The notes below the pieces were generated by a model. It was not told where the DNA came from. It saw only the letters and a list, made by a program, of their open reading frames with translations, and ran no database searches. Shown here in pieces: positions 34,870-43,919 of a stretch of 64,000 bases of DNA; the stretch's first letter is position 1, and each line of letters opens with the position of its first letter. Made by a program: the position numbers and the translations under genes. The stretch covers positions 10,868-74,867 of the forward strand of contig CAZRLO010000002.1 of assembly GCA_964600965.1 (NCBI GenBank). The letters run 5' to 3'. Origin of the DNA: UBA5972 sp964600965 (GTDB taxonomy: Bacteria; Pseudomonadota; Alphaproteobacteria; Rhodobacterales; Rhodobacteraceae).

Positions 34870-36036
34870 ATGACGGAAATGGTGCATGGCGCCGCGCCGA
34901 TCAGGCCGGGCGAAGCGGTGTTGCCAAAATGGTGGCGAACCGTGGACCGCTGGACGATATCCTGCGTATTGCTGCTGTTCGGTGTCGGGCTTCTGCTGGG
35001 CTTTGCCGCCTCACCGCCACTGGCGGCAAAAACCGGGTATCCGCCGTTCCATTTCGTGACCCGTCAGGCGGTGTTCGGTGCGGTGGCGTTAAGCGCGATG
35101 ATCATCACCTCGATGATGTCTCCGACGCTGGTGCGGCGTCTGGGGGTGCTGGGATTTTTTGCAGCGGTCGTCGCGGTCGTATTGCTGCCGGCGTTCGGGA
35201 CCGATTTCGGCAAGGGTGCGATGCGGTGGTATTCGCTCGGCTTTGCGTCGGTGCAGCCCTCGGAATTCCTGAAACCGGGATTCGTGGTATTTTCGGCATG
35301 GCTGATGTCGGCAAGTTCCGAGATATTCGGCCCCCCCGGCAAGCGCCTGTCGCTGGTCGTGGCTTTGGCGCTGGTGGCGTTGCTGGTGATGCAGCCAGAT
35401 TTCGGGCAGGCCAGTTTGGTGCTGTTTTCGTGGGCGATCATGTACTTTGTCGCGGGTGCGCCGATACTCTTGCTGGTGGTGATTGCGGTGCTGACGGTTT
35501 TTGCCGGCGGGCTGGCCTATCAGCATTCCGAGCATTTCGCGCGTCGCATCGACGGTTTCCTTGACCCCGCAATCGATCCGAACACGCAGCTTGGCTATGC
35601 TGCGAACGCGATTCAGGAGGGCGGTTTTTTCGGCGTCGGCGTGGGGGGTGGCACGGTGAAATGGTCGCTGCCGGACGCCCATACCGATTTCATCATCGCG
35701 GTTGCTGCCGAAGAATACGGGCTGATCCTGGTGCTTGTGGTGATCGTTTTGTTCCTGTTTGTGACCCTGCGTTCGATGCTGCGTCTGATCCGCGAGCGCG
35801 ACCAGTTCATCCGGCTGGCCGGTACCGGGCTGGCGGCGCTGTTTGGTTTACAGGCGCTGATCAATCTGGGCGTTGCGGCGCGATTGTTGCCGGCCAAGGG
35901 CATGACCCTGCCTTTTGTTTCCTACGGGGGGTCGTCATTGGTCGCGGCGGGGATTGCATTGGGGATGCTTCTGGCGTTTACACGAACCCGGCCACAGGGC
36001 GGGATGCGCGATATCATTCGTGGGCGTGTAAGGTAA
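34870..36036 (+). CDS. ftsW: Septal peptidoglycan glycosyltransferase FtsW
   Basis: 388 residues from the ATG at 34870; the upstream open stretch is not family-like. A SEDS-family polytopic membrane protein with about ten segments. Conserved features are GAMRWYSLGFASVQPSEFLK, QPDFGQASLV, the loop GGGTVKWSLPDAHTDFI and FVSYGGSSL. With FtsI it polymerises septal glycan strands. The 189-bp gap before it holds no clear feature. Confidence 0.93.
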   Translation: MTEMVHGAAPIRPGEAVLPKWWRTVDRWTISCVLLLFGVGLLLGFAASPPLAAKTGYPPFHFVTRQAVFGAVALSAMIITSMMSPTLVRRLGVLGFFAAVVAVVLLPAFGTDFGKGAMRWYSLGFASVQPSEFLKPGFVVFSAWLMSASSEIFGPPGKRLSLVVALALVALLVMQPDFGQASLVLFSWAIMYFVAGAPILLLVVIAVLTVFAGGLAYQHSEHFARRIDGFLDPAIDPNTQLGYAANAIQEGGFFGVGVGGGTVKWSLPDAHTDFIIAVAAEEYGLILVLVVIVLFLFVTLRSMLRLIRERDQFIRLAGTGLAALFGLQALINLGVAARLLPAKGMTLPFVSYGGSSLVAAGIALGMLLAFTRTRPQGGMRDIIRGRVR

Positions 36037-36042
36037 AGATTG

Positions 36043-37149
36043 ATGGAGCGGCAGAAAATGCTGGTGATTGCTGCGGGCGGTACGGGTGGACACATGTTCC
36101 CCGCGCAGGCGCTGGCAGAAGAGATGCTGCGCGCGGGCTGGCGCGTGAAACTGTCGACCGATCCGCGCGGCGCACGGTTTACCGGTGGTTTTCCCCATAC
36201 CGTAGAGGTCGAGGTCGTCACCAGCGCCAGTTTCGGGCGCGGTGGTCTGGCCGGGCGCCTGCTGGCACCGTTCCGTCTGTTGCGCGGGGTTGCCAGTGCG
36301 ACCCTGAAAATGCTGCGCGAACGCCCGGATGTGGTGGCCGGATTTGGCGGCTATCCGGCGTTTCCGGCGATGGCGGCGGCGTGGATCACCCGACGGCCCC
36401 GTATGCTGCACGAGCAGAACGGTGTTCTTGGCCGCGTGAACCGGCTGTTTGTGCGCCGCGTCCATCGCGTTGCGTGCGGCACATGGCCAACCGATATTCC
36501 GCGCGGCATCGAGGCGGTACATACCGGCAACCCGGTGCGCCGCGCGGTGCTGGAGCGTGAAAATGCGCAATATATCGAACCCGGCGACTATCCGATGAGC
36601 CTGCTGGTGGTCGGCGGTTCGCAAGGGGCCCGGATCCTGTCAGAGGTCGTGCCCGGTGCGGTTGCCCTGTTGCCGGATGCCATTCTGACACATCTCAGGG
36701 TGTCGCATCAGGCGCGGGCCGAGGATGTGGATTCGGTTCGCCAGCGCTATCGCGACATCGGTATCACGGCGGATGTCGAGACATTCTTTGACGATGTGCC
36801 CGCCCGTCTGGCTGAGGCGCAACTGGTGATTTCCCGCGCCGGCGCCTCGTCCATCGCCGACATTTCGGTGGTTGGCCGCCCGGCGATTTTGGTGCCGCTG
36901 GCCTCTGCGATCCGCGACGAACAGACCGAAAACGCCCGTGGGCTGGTCGAGGCCGGCGCGGCGGTTCTGGTTGCCGAAGACGACCTTACCGCGCTTGATC
37001 TGGCCCGAAAAATCCACGCAATTCTGGCCGACGGGCCGGTGGCGACCAAAATGGCGAACGCCGCCAAGGCGTATGGCAAACCCGAAGCCACGCAATCGCT
37101 GGTTCGCCTTGTCGAGGATCTGGTCACCCCGGGACGGGCGGTGGCATGA
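36043..37149 (+). CDS. murG: UDP-GlcNAc:lipid I GlcNAc transferase MurG
   Basis: 368 residues from the ATG at 36043 (a TTG one codon earlier is also possible). The N-terminal GGTGGHMFPAQALAEE, the middle VVGGSQGARILSE and the C-terminal ISRAGASSIADI are the GT28 signatures for lipid I and UDP-GlcNAc binding. It makes lipid II on the inner face of the membrane. It overlaps murC by ATGA. Confidence 0.94.
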   Translation: MERQKMLVIAAGGTGGHMFPAQALAEEMLRAGWRVKLSTDPRGARFTGGFPHTVEVEVVTSASFGRGGLAGRLLAPFRLLRGVASATLKMLRERPDVVAGFGGYPAFPAMAAAWITRRPRMLHEQNGVLGRVNRLFVRRVHRVACGTWPTDIPRGIEAVHTGNPVRRAVLERENAQYIEPGDYPMSLLVVGGSQGARILSEVVPGAVALLPDAILTHLRVSHQARAEDVDSVRQRYRDIGITADVETFFDDVPARLAEAQLVISRAGASSIADISVVGRPAILVPLASAIRDEQTENARGLVEAGAAVLVAEDDLTALDLARKIHAILADGPVATKMANAAKAYGKPEATQSLVRLVEDLVTPGRAVA

Positions 37150-38543
37150 ACGCGGCGACCAAGCTCCCGACCGACATCGGCCCGATACATTTCGTCGGCA
37201 TTGGCGGCATCGGCATGTCAGGCATTGCCGAGGTGCTGCTGAACCACGGCTATGATGTGCAGGGTTCGGACCTCAAGGCCAGCAAGATCACTGGCCGTCT
37301 GGGCAAGCTGGGCGCGCGGATTTTCGTCGGGCAGGTGGCGGAAAACCTGCGAGGCGCAGCGGTGGTGGTGATTTCTTCGGCGATCAAACCCGGCAATCCC
37401 GAACTGGAAGAAGCGCACCGTCTGGGTCTGCCGGTCGTGCGCCGCGCCGAAATGCTGGCCGAGCTCATGCGGTTGAAATCAAACGTCGCGGTGGCCGGCA
37501 CCCACGGCAAGACCACGACGACGACCATGGTGGCGACGCTGCTGGATGCGGGTGGGCTGGACCCGACGGTGATCAACGGCGGCATCATTCATGCCTATGG
37601 CAGCAACGCCCGTATGGGCGAAGGCGAATGGATGGTCGTCGAAGCCGATGAAAGCGACGGGACGTTTGTCAAACTGCCCGCAACCATCGCCATTGTCACC
37701 AACATCGACCCGGAACACATGGAGCACTACGGCAATTTCGATGCCTTGCGCGATGCGTTCAACACTTTCGTTCACAACATTCCGTTTTATGGGGTGGCGG
37801 TCTGCTGCACCGATCACCCCGAGGTGCAGGCGCTGGTCGGACGGATCAGCGAACGGCGCGTGATCACCTATGGTTTCAATGCGCAGGCCGACGTGCGCGC
37901 CGGGAACCTGCGGTATCAGAGCGGGGTTGCCCATTTCGATGTGTATCTGCGCGGGCAGGATCAGCGGATCAACGAGATCAGCCTGCCAATGCCCGGCGAT
38001 CACAACGTTCTGAACGCGCTCAGCGCCATCGCGGTGGCCCGGCATCTGGGCATGAAGGCGGGTGAAATTCGCGCGGCACTGGCGAATTTCAAGGGCGTGA
38101 ACCGGCGCTTCACCAAGGTCGGCGAGGTGGACGGTGTCACCATCATCGACGACTACGGCCATCACCCGGTGGAAATCGCCGCAGTCTTGAAGGCCGCGCG
38201 GCAGGCAACCGATGGGCGGGTGATCGCGGTGCACCAGCCCCACCGCTACACGCGGCTGTCGAACCTGTTTGAGGATTTCTGTACCTGTTTTAACGATGCC
38301 GACGTGGTCGCAATCGCCGAGGTGTACAGCGCCGGCGAAGCGCCGATCGAGGGCGCAAGTCGCGATGATCTGGTCGACGGGCTGCGTGCGCACGGGCATC
38401 GCAACGCCAGCGCGCTGATCGAAGAGAAATGCCTGGCAGATCTGGTCCGGCGCGAAGCGGTGCCCGGCGATATGGTGGTCTGCCTAGGGGCCGGAACGAT
38501 TTCCGCCTGGGCGCATGGTCTGCCCAAGGCGCTGACGTCATGA
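37146..38543 (+). CDS. murC: UDP-MurNAc:L-alanine ligase
   Basis: 465 residues. The N-terminal HFVGIGGIGMSGIAEVL, ATP site AGTHGKTTTTTMVATLL and IDDYGHHPVEI are diagnostic. It is the first amino-acid ligase of the precursor pathway. It is coupled by ATGA overlaps to murG before it and to the small DUF2484 gene after it. Confidence 0.94.
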   Translation: MNAATKLPTDIGPIHFVGIGGIGMSGIAEVLLNHGYDVQGSDLKASKITGRLGKLGARIFVGQVAENLRGAAVVVISSAIKPGNPELEEAHRLGLPVVRRAEMLAELMRLKSNVAVAGTHGKTTTTTMVATLLDAGGLDPTVINGGIIHAYGSNARMGEGEWMVVEADESDGTFVKLPATIAIVTNIDPEHMEHYGNFDALRDAFNTFVHNIPFYGVAVCCTDHPEVQALVGRISERRVITYGFNAQADVRAGNLRYQSGVAHFDVYLRGQDQRINEISLPMPGDHNVLNALSAIAVARHLGMKAGEIRAALANFKGVNRRFTKVGEVDGVTIIDDYGHHPVEIAAVLKAARQATDGRVIAVHQPHRYTRLSNLFEDFCTCFNDADVVAIAEVYSAGEAPIEGASRDDLVDGLRAHGHRNASALIEEKCLADLVRREAVPGDMVVCLGAGTISAWAHGLPKALTS

Positions 38544-38797
38544 ACGGCTCGTTGATCGTCACCATACTGTGGGTGCTGGCAATTTCGGTCGTCGGGTTGC
38601 TGCCGCGCAGCCAACACAAGAAGTTCGGGTTTCCGATGTTGGCGCTATTTCCGTTCGTTCTGGCCTATCTTGGCTGGGATATGGGGCTGTTCTGGGCCCT
38701 GGGGTTGCTGGCGGCGGGATTGTCGATTTACCGCTATCCGGCCCGGTATTATGGCCTGGCCCTGCTGCGAAAGCTGCGCGGCGCGCCCGACCCCTAG
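38540..38797 (+). CDS. DUF2484 small membrane protein
   Basis: 85 residues from the ATG at 38540, overlapping the murC stop. Three hydrophobic segments (about 4-20, 31-45 and 48-62) and a basic end (YYGLALLRKLRGAPDP). It matches the DUF2484 type that sits between murC and murB in Rhodobacterales. The position suggests a role in envelope assembly or division, but function is unknown. Confidence 0.75.
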   Translation: MNGSLIVTILWVLAISVVGLLPRSQHKKFGFPMLALFPFVLAYLGWDMGLFWALGLLAAGLSIYRYPARYYGLALLRKLRGAPDP

Positions 38798-38920
38798 CGG
38801 CTGGAATCCTATGGTTCCATCCATTGAATTTGCCTTGCGGAACAAATTATGGGGACATTTGAGCCGCTCGGGCGAGATGTGCGGCGCTTGCGGGGGTACT
38901 CAAACACCGCGTTCGATTTG

Positions 38921-39244
38921 CTAGGCCGCCTTCTGCATTGGCGCAGCCGGTGCGTTTGATGCGATCATGCCGATGAATTCGGTGGACACGTTTTCCAGCG
39001 CGGGACGGTTCGCCCGGTATTCGGTTTCGCCACCTTTCTGAATACGATCCACAAATCCTGCACGCTCCAGAACCCGCAGGTGATGGATCAACGATGTATG
39101 GCTGATCCGGCTGGTGCGTTCGAGGGTGCCAAGCGTGTCGCCGACATCGGGTCGATTGATCAACAGCATCAGTACGGCGATGCGGCGGTGATGCCCGAAG
39201 GCGAACAGGCGGTTGGCAAGGCGTTCGCGGTGTTGGCGGGTCAT
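38921..39244 (-). CDS. ArsR-type winged-helix regulator
   Basis: 107 residues from the ATG at 39244; the frame extends to 39406 only because the adjacent repeat is open on this strand. A winged helix fills about residues 10-85 (HHRRIAVLMLL...RISHTSLIHHLRVLERAGFVDRIQKGGETEYR). No cysteine cluster for metal sensing is seen, so the ligand is unknown. It interrupts the dcw cluster on the opposite strand and is divergent from murB. Confidence 0.8.
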   Translation of the reverse strand: MTRQHRERLANRLFAFGHHRRIAVLMLLINRPDVGDTLGTLERTSRISHTSLIHHLRVLERAGFVDRIQKGGETEYRANRPALENVSTEFIGMIASNAPAAPMQKAA

Positions 39245-39596
39245 TTGGATGCTCCATTGTTGTTGCGTTCGCCCCAATTGATCGGCTTGTGGTTGAGATT
39301 CCGTTAAAAAATGCGTGGCTAGCCGTTTAGCCATCTGGCCGTCCAGACATGTAGCCGGTTGGCCGTTCAGCCGTCTGGCCGTCGAGCCGTCTAACCGGCT
39401 AGACACGTTTTCACCGTTTTCGACCCGGGATTACTGCCAATTCCGCGGCATTCAAAATCGCCAGCGACCGCTTCTCCGATGGCACGTGCCCGGCAGAATT
39501 CGGCCTTGTACCATTCGGAATTCTCACTTTCGGCTGGCGTATCGGTGGCGAAGGTGCTGGAATCCCGCGCTATTCCGGGCTAGAGGCATTCCCACG
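39245..39596. other. 352-bp divergent region between the ArsR-type gene and murB
   Basis: It holds an 11-unit octamer-phased array (39317-39404). About 190 bp of unremarkable sequence remain before murB. It must contain promoters for both genes, but none is recognised with confidence. Confidence 0.6.
39317..39404. repeat. Octamer-phased array, 11 units (plus-strand consensus GTCTGGCC / minus-strand GGCCAGAC)
   Basis: Exactly 88 bp divide into 11 octamers without slip, such as ggctagcc, gtttagcc, gtctggcc and gtctaacc. Nine of 11 end in CC; the fourth and last end in AC. On the minus strand the units are circular forms of CCAGACGG, the consensus of the array at 57.0 kb. Confidence 0.9.
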
Positions 39597-40550
39597 ATGA
39601 AGGGTTCCCTGACAAAATACCTGACCGGCACGGCGCTCACCGTCGAGGGGCGCCTGACCCCCGGGCGCCCGTTGGCCGATCTCAGTTGGTTGCGCGTTGG
39701 CGGCGCAGCCGAATTGTTGTTTCAGCCCGCGCATCTTGCCGATATCGCGGCTTTCATGAAATTGGTTCCGCCCGAATTTCCGGTGATGCCGATCGGCGTT
39801 TGTTCGAACCTCATCATTCGTGACGGCGGGATTCCGGGCGCGGTGATCCGGCTGGGGCGCGGCTTCAACGGGTTTGAGTCGCTGGCCGATGGATGCGTGC
39901 GGGTCGGCGCCGGGGCGCTGGACGCGCAGGTTGCGAAACAGGCCGCGAAGGCCGGGTTCGACCTTGCGTTTCTACGCACCATTCCCGGTGCGATCGGCGG
40001 GGCGGTGCGCATGAATGCGGGATGCTACGGCGATTACCTGGCCGATGTTTTCGTGCGCGCAACCGCCGTCGCACGCGACGGCAGGATCGTCACGCTGAGC
40101 AGGGCCGACATGGGATTTGGCTATCGCCACAGCGACCTGCCGCCCGACATGATCGTCGTGCAGGTGGTGCTGGACCCGCCAAAGGGGGATCCGTTGGAAA
40201 TCGAGGCGGCCATGGCCGACGCGCTGCAGCGCCGCGCGAGTTCGCAACCGGTCAACGAACGCTCCTGCGGGTCGACATTTCGCAATCCGGCGGGGTTTTC
40301 GTCCACCGGCAAGGCCGATGACGTCCACGACCTGAAGGCCTGGAAGCTGATCGATGATGCCGGCATGCGTGGGGCAACGCTGGGCGGTGCGCAAATGTCT
40401 GAAATGCACCCGAATTTCCTGATAAACACCGGTGGCGCTAGCGCCGCAGACCTGGAAAATCTGGGCGAGAAAGTACGAAAAAGGGTTTTCCAACACGCGG
40501 GCATCTGGCTAGAGTGGGAAATCATGCGGGTCGGTCAAACCGCCCCTTGA
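39597..40550 (+). CDS. murB: UDP-N-acetylenolpyruvoylglucosamine reductase
   Basis: 317 residues from the ATG at 39597. FAD-binding features PIGVCSNLIIRDGGIPG and LRTIPGAIGGAVRMNAGCYG and the C-terminal GSTFRNP, with the catalytic Ser, are present; type I/II details were not resolved. It makes UDP-MurNAc using NADPH. It restarts the dcw cluster after the ArsR-type insertion and needs its own promoter. Confidence 0.93.
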   Translation: MKGSLTKYLTGTALTVEGRLTPGRPLADLSWLRVGGAAELLFQPAHLADIAAFMKLVPPEFPVMPIGVCSNLIIRDGGIPGAVIRLGRGFNGFESLADGCVRVGAGALDAQVAKQAAKAGFDLAFLRTIPGAIGGAVRMNAGCYGDYLADVFVRATAVARDGRIVTLSRADMGFGYRHSDLPPDMIVVQVVLDPPKGDPLEIEAAMADALQRRASSQPVNERSCGSTFRNPAGFSSTGKADDVHDLKAWKLIDDAGMRGATLGGAQMSEMHPNFLINTGGASAADLENLGEKVRKRVFQHAGIWLEWEIMRVGQTAP

Positions 40551-40606
40551 AACGGAACGACAATAAGGTCCGAAAAGGGCCATACGAGCAGGAAATTGAG
40601 GCGGGA

Positions 40607-41521
40607 ATGGCACCTGGTGCATCCCCCCGTATAGCGGTTCTCATGGGCGGCCCTTCGGCCGAACGAGAGGTATCCTTGGTGTCCGGTCGCGAATGTGCGG
40701 CGGCACTGCGGGGCGAAGGGTTTGACGTTACCGAACTGGACGCGGGTCCGGACCTTGCGGCTTTGCTCGCCGACATTCGTCCCGAGATCGTTTTCAACGC
40801 GTTGCATGGCCGCTGGGGCGAAGATGGCTGCGTGCAGGGCCTGCTTGAATGGTTGCGCATTCCCTATACCCATTCCGGGGTGCTGGCCTCGTCGCTGGCG
40901 ATGGACAAGGAGCGGACCAAAGCGGTGTACCGCATGGCCGGGCTGCCCGTGGTAAAAAGCGTGCTGGCAAAATCCGAGGACGTGCGCCGGAACCACCCGA
41001 TGCCACCGCCATACGTGGTGAAACCCTACAACGAGGGGTCATCGGTCGGGGTATATATCGTTCACAAGGACGCCAACGGGCCACCGCAACTTGCGGACGA
41101 CATGCCGGAAACCGTGATGGTCGAACAGTTTGCGCCGGGGCGTGAACTGACGGCGACGGTGATGGCGGGCAAGGCCTTGACCGTCACCGATATCGTGACG
41201 GACGGCTGGTACGATTATGACGCGAAATACAAGACCGGCGGTTCACGCCACCAGGTTCCGGCCAAGCTTCCGCAACCGGTTTTCGATGCGGCGATGGATT
41301 ACGCCGAACGCGCGCATGATGCGCTGGGTTGCAGGGGGATCAGCCGCACCGATTTCCGCTGGGACGCGGCGCGCGGCCTGGACGGCCTGATCCTGCTGGA
41401 AACCAACACCCAACCCGGGATGACGCCCACGTCGCTGTCACCTGAACAGGCCGCGCATTGCGGCGTTTCCTTTGGCACCCTGTGCCGATGGCTGGCAGAG
41501 GATTCCTCGTGCAACAGATGA
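40607..41521 (+). CDS. ddl: D-alanine--D-alanine ligase
   Basis: 304 residues from the ATG at 40607; upstream frame residues overlap murB. ATP-grasp enzyme: MGGPSAEREVSLVSG near the start, YVVKPYNEGSSVGVYIV in the nucleotide site and ETNTQPGMTPTSL at the active site. It makes the D-Ala-D-Ala used by MurF. It overlaps ftsQ by ATGA. Confidence 0.94.
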   Translation: MAPGASPRIAVLMGGPSAEREVSLVSGRECAAALRGEGFDVTELDAGPDLAALLADIRPEIVFNALHGRWGEDGCVQGLLEWLRIPYTHSGVLASSLAMDKERTKAVYRMAGLPVVKSVLAKSEDVRRNHPMPPPYVVKPYNEGSSVGVYIVHKDANGPPQLADDMPETVMVEQFAPGRELTATVMAGKALTVTDIVTDGWYDYDAKYKTGGSRHQVPAKLPQPVFDAAMDYAERAHDALGCRGISRTDFRWDAARGLDGLILLETNTQPGMTPTSLSPEQAAHCGVSFGTLCRWLAEDSSCNR

Positions 41522-42393
41522 CACCCGAACCCCCGCGCGTTGATCCGGCCCCGAGTCGCGCCGCCTATCGCATCCAGCGGCTGTGGCTGACGCCGGTCTT
41601 CCGGGTCCTGCTGCGGATGGGCGTCCCGGCGCTTGCGGTTTTTGTGGCGGTCGGGTGGTATTTTTCCGACCCCGTGCGGGTCGATACGATCAAGGCCGGA
41701 CTGGCCGAACTGCGCGCCAGCATCGAACAGCGCCCCGAATTCCGGGTCAACCTGATGCGAATCGACCGCGTCAGCGCCGAGGTCGCCGAGGATATCCGCG
41801 AAGTCACCGCGATCGACTTCCCGGTCAGCTCGTTCGATCTGGACCTGCGCGAATTGCGGGTCCGGATCGAGGAACTGGATGCCGTGGCCGATGCGGAACT
41901 GGTGGTGCGCGCCGGTGGCGTCCTTGAGGTCGCGATCCGCGAGCGCATTCCGGCGCTGGTCTGGCGTGGCCGCGAAGCGCTGGAACTGCTGGACAAGAAT
42001 GGTCACCGCGTGTCGGCGCTCGACCGCCGTCAAAGCCGGGCGGATCTGCCATTGATCACCGGCGAAATGGCAGATCAGGCAACCGCCGAAGCGCTGGCAC
42101 TGGTGGACGCGGCGCGGCCGATTTCGCATCGACTGCGTGGGCTGGCGCGCATCGGCGGGCGGCGCTGGGATCTGGTCCTGGACCGTGATCAACGGGTCAT
42201 GTTGCCCGAAAACGAACCCGGACAAGCGCTGGAACGGCTGCTGGCACTCAATGAAATCAACGACTTGCTGGCGCGGGACGTTGTGGTTATCGACCTGCGG
42301 GACAAGATGCGCCCGACGTTGCGGTTGACGCGTGAAGCCGTTGAATTTCTGCACAATATCCCCGAGACGCCGCAAGACGGAGACGACGCCTGA
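41518..42393 (+). CDS. ftsQ: Cell division protein FtsQ
   Basis: 291 residues from the ATG at 41518, coupled to ddl; a GTG at 41509 is an alternative. An N-terminal cytoplasmic part is followed by one membrane segment (about 36-52, VPALAVFVAVGWYFSDP). A POTRA domain (about 75-145, with FRVNLMRIDRVS) and the FtsQ beta-domain follow. FtsQ recruits FtsL/FtsB in the divisome. It overlaps ftsA by TGATG. Confidence 0.9.
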   Translation: MTPEPPRVDPAPSRAAYRIQRLWLTPVFRVLLRMGVPALAVFVAVGWYFSDPVRVDTIKAGLAELRASIEQRPEFRVNLMRIDRVSAEVAEDIREVTAIDFPVSSFDLDLRELRVRIEELDAVADAELVVRAGGVLEVAIRERIPALVWRGREALELLDKNGHRVSALDRRQSRADLPLITGEMADQATAEALALVDAARPISHRLRGLARIGGRRWDLVLDRDQRVMLPENEPGQALERLLALNEINDLLARDVVVIDLRDKMRPTLRLTREAVEFLHNIPETPQDGDDA

Positions 42394-43727
42394 TGAACGA
42401 CCTCTACCAATCCCAACGGGCGATGCGCGCCCGGCGCGAGGCCGCGATGCAGCGCGGAATCGTGGCGCTGCTGGACATTGGTACCAGCAAGATCGCCTGT
42501 CTGGTGCTGCGTTTCGACGGCGTCGCCAAAGCACAGCCCGGCGATGGGGTCGGCCCGATGATGGGTCAGGCGCGGTTTCGCGTGGTCGGTGTCGCCACCA
42601 CTCGTTCGCGCGGCGTGACCTTCGGCGAGATCGACCGGATGGAGGAAACCGAACGCGCCATCCGAACCGCCGTGCAGGGCGCGCAGAAGATGGCGGGTCT
42701 GCGTGTCGATCACGTGATTGCCGCGTTTTCGGGTGCACGACCGCGATCCTATGGCCTGTCCGGCAACGTTCACCTGCACGAAAACGGTGTGCGCGAACCC
42801 GACATCGCGCGGGCCCTCGCGGCGTGCGATGTGCCCGATACCGGGGCGGACCGGCAGGTCATTCATGCGCTTCCGGTCAATTTCGCGCTGGACCACCGTA
42901 CCGGTCTGTCCGACCCGCGCGGTCATATCGGCAACAACCTTTCCGTTGACATGCACATGTTGACCATCAACCGGACGGCAACCGAAAACCTGCTGTTCTG
43001 TATCAAACGCTGCGATCTGGAACTGGCCGGGATCGCCTCGTCTGCCTATGTCAGCGGCCTGGCCTCGCTGGTCGAGGACGAACTGGAACTGGGAGCGGCC
43101 TGCATCGATTTCGGCGGCGGCTCTACCGGGATTTCGATCTTTATCCGCAAACACCTGATCTACACCGATGCGGTGCGGCTGGGCGGGGATCACATCACCT
43201 CGGACATTTCGCAGGGCCTGCAGGTGCCGCTTGCGGCTGCCGAGCGGATCAAGACGTTCTATGGCGGGGTCGAGGCCACGGGAATGGACGACCGCGAATG
43301 GATCGAAACCGGCGGTGATACCGGCGATTGGGAACTGGATCGCCGCACCGTCAGTCGGGCGGAACTGATCGGCGTGATGCGCCCCCGGGTCGAGGAAATT
43401 CTGGAAGAGGCGCGTTCGCGGCTGGATGCTGCCGGGTTTGAAAACCTGCCAAGCCAGCGGATCGTTCTGACCGGGGGCAGCAGCCAGATACCGGGCATCG
43501 GCGATCTGGCCGAGAAAATCCTTGGCCGTCAGGTCCGTCTTGGCCGACCTCTCCGGGTTCAGGGCCTGCCACAAGCGGCCACCGGACCGGCCTTTTCCGC
43601 CGCGGTGGGCCTGTGTCTGCACGCGGCGCATCCACAGGACGAATGCTGGGATTTCGAGGTTCCCACCGACCGTTACGCGGGCAGGTCGCTGAAACGCGCC
43701 GCCAAATGGTTTCGGGAAAATTGGTAA
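42393..43727 (+). CDS. ftsA: Cell division protein FtsA
   Basis: 444 residues, actin-like fold. LLDIGTSKIACLVLR (phosphate 1 loop), IDFGGGSTGISIFI and TGGSSQIPGI are visible. The C-terminus RSLKRAAKWFRENW is a short amphipathic helix of the kind that ties FtsA to the membrane. It anchors FtsZ polymers at the division site. A 192-bp gap separates it from ftsZ and may contain an extra ftsZ promoter. Confidence 0.93.
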   Translation: MNDLYQSQRAMRARREAAMQRGIVALLDIGTSKIACLVLRFDGVAKAQPGDGVGPMMGQARFRVVGVATTRSRGVTFGEIDRMEETERAIRTAVQGAQKMAGLRVDHVIAAFSGARPRSYGLSGNVHLHENGVREPDIARALAACDVPDTGADRQVIHALPVNFALDHRTGLSDPRGHIGNNLSVDMHMLTINRTATENLLFCIKRCDLELAGIASSAYVSGLASLVEDELELGAACIDFGGGSTGISIFIRKHLIYTDAVRLGGDHITSDISQGLQVPLAAAERIKTFYGGVEATGMDDREWIETGGDTGDWELDRRTVSRAELIGVMRPRVEEILEEARSRLDAAGFENLPSQRIVLTGGSSQIPGIGDLAEKILGRQVRLGRPLRVQGLPQAATGPAFSAAVGLCLHAAHPQDECWDFEVPTDRYAGRSLKRAAKWFRENW

Positions 43728-43919
43728 TCCGGGGCCTTTCGCGGCGAAATGGACGACGATTGGCGGAAATATGCCAATTTTGGGCCCAGACCCCCATATA
43801 TTGCGTTGGTTCCCGACATTTTTTCGTGACCGGAAACAATGGCTCGGTTACGGTACGGAATCAGCGGGATAATAACCGGTCTGAAGACCGGACAATCAGG
43901 CAGCGGACGGACCTTTAGC

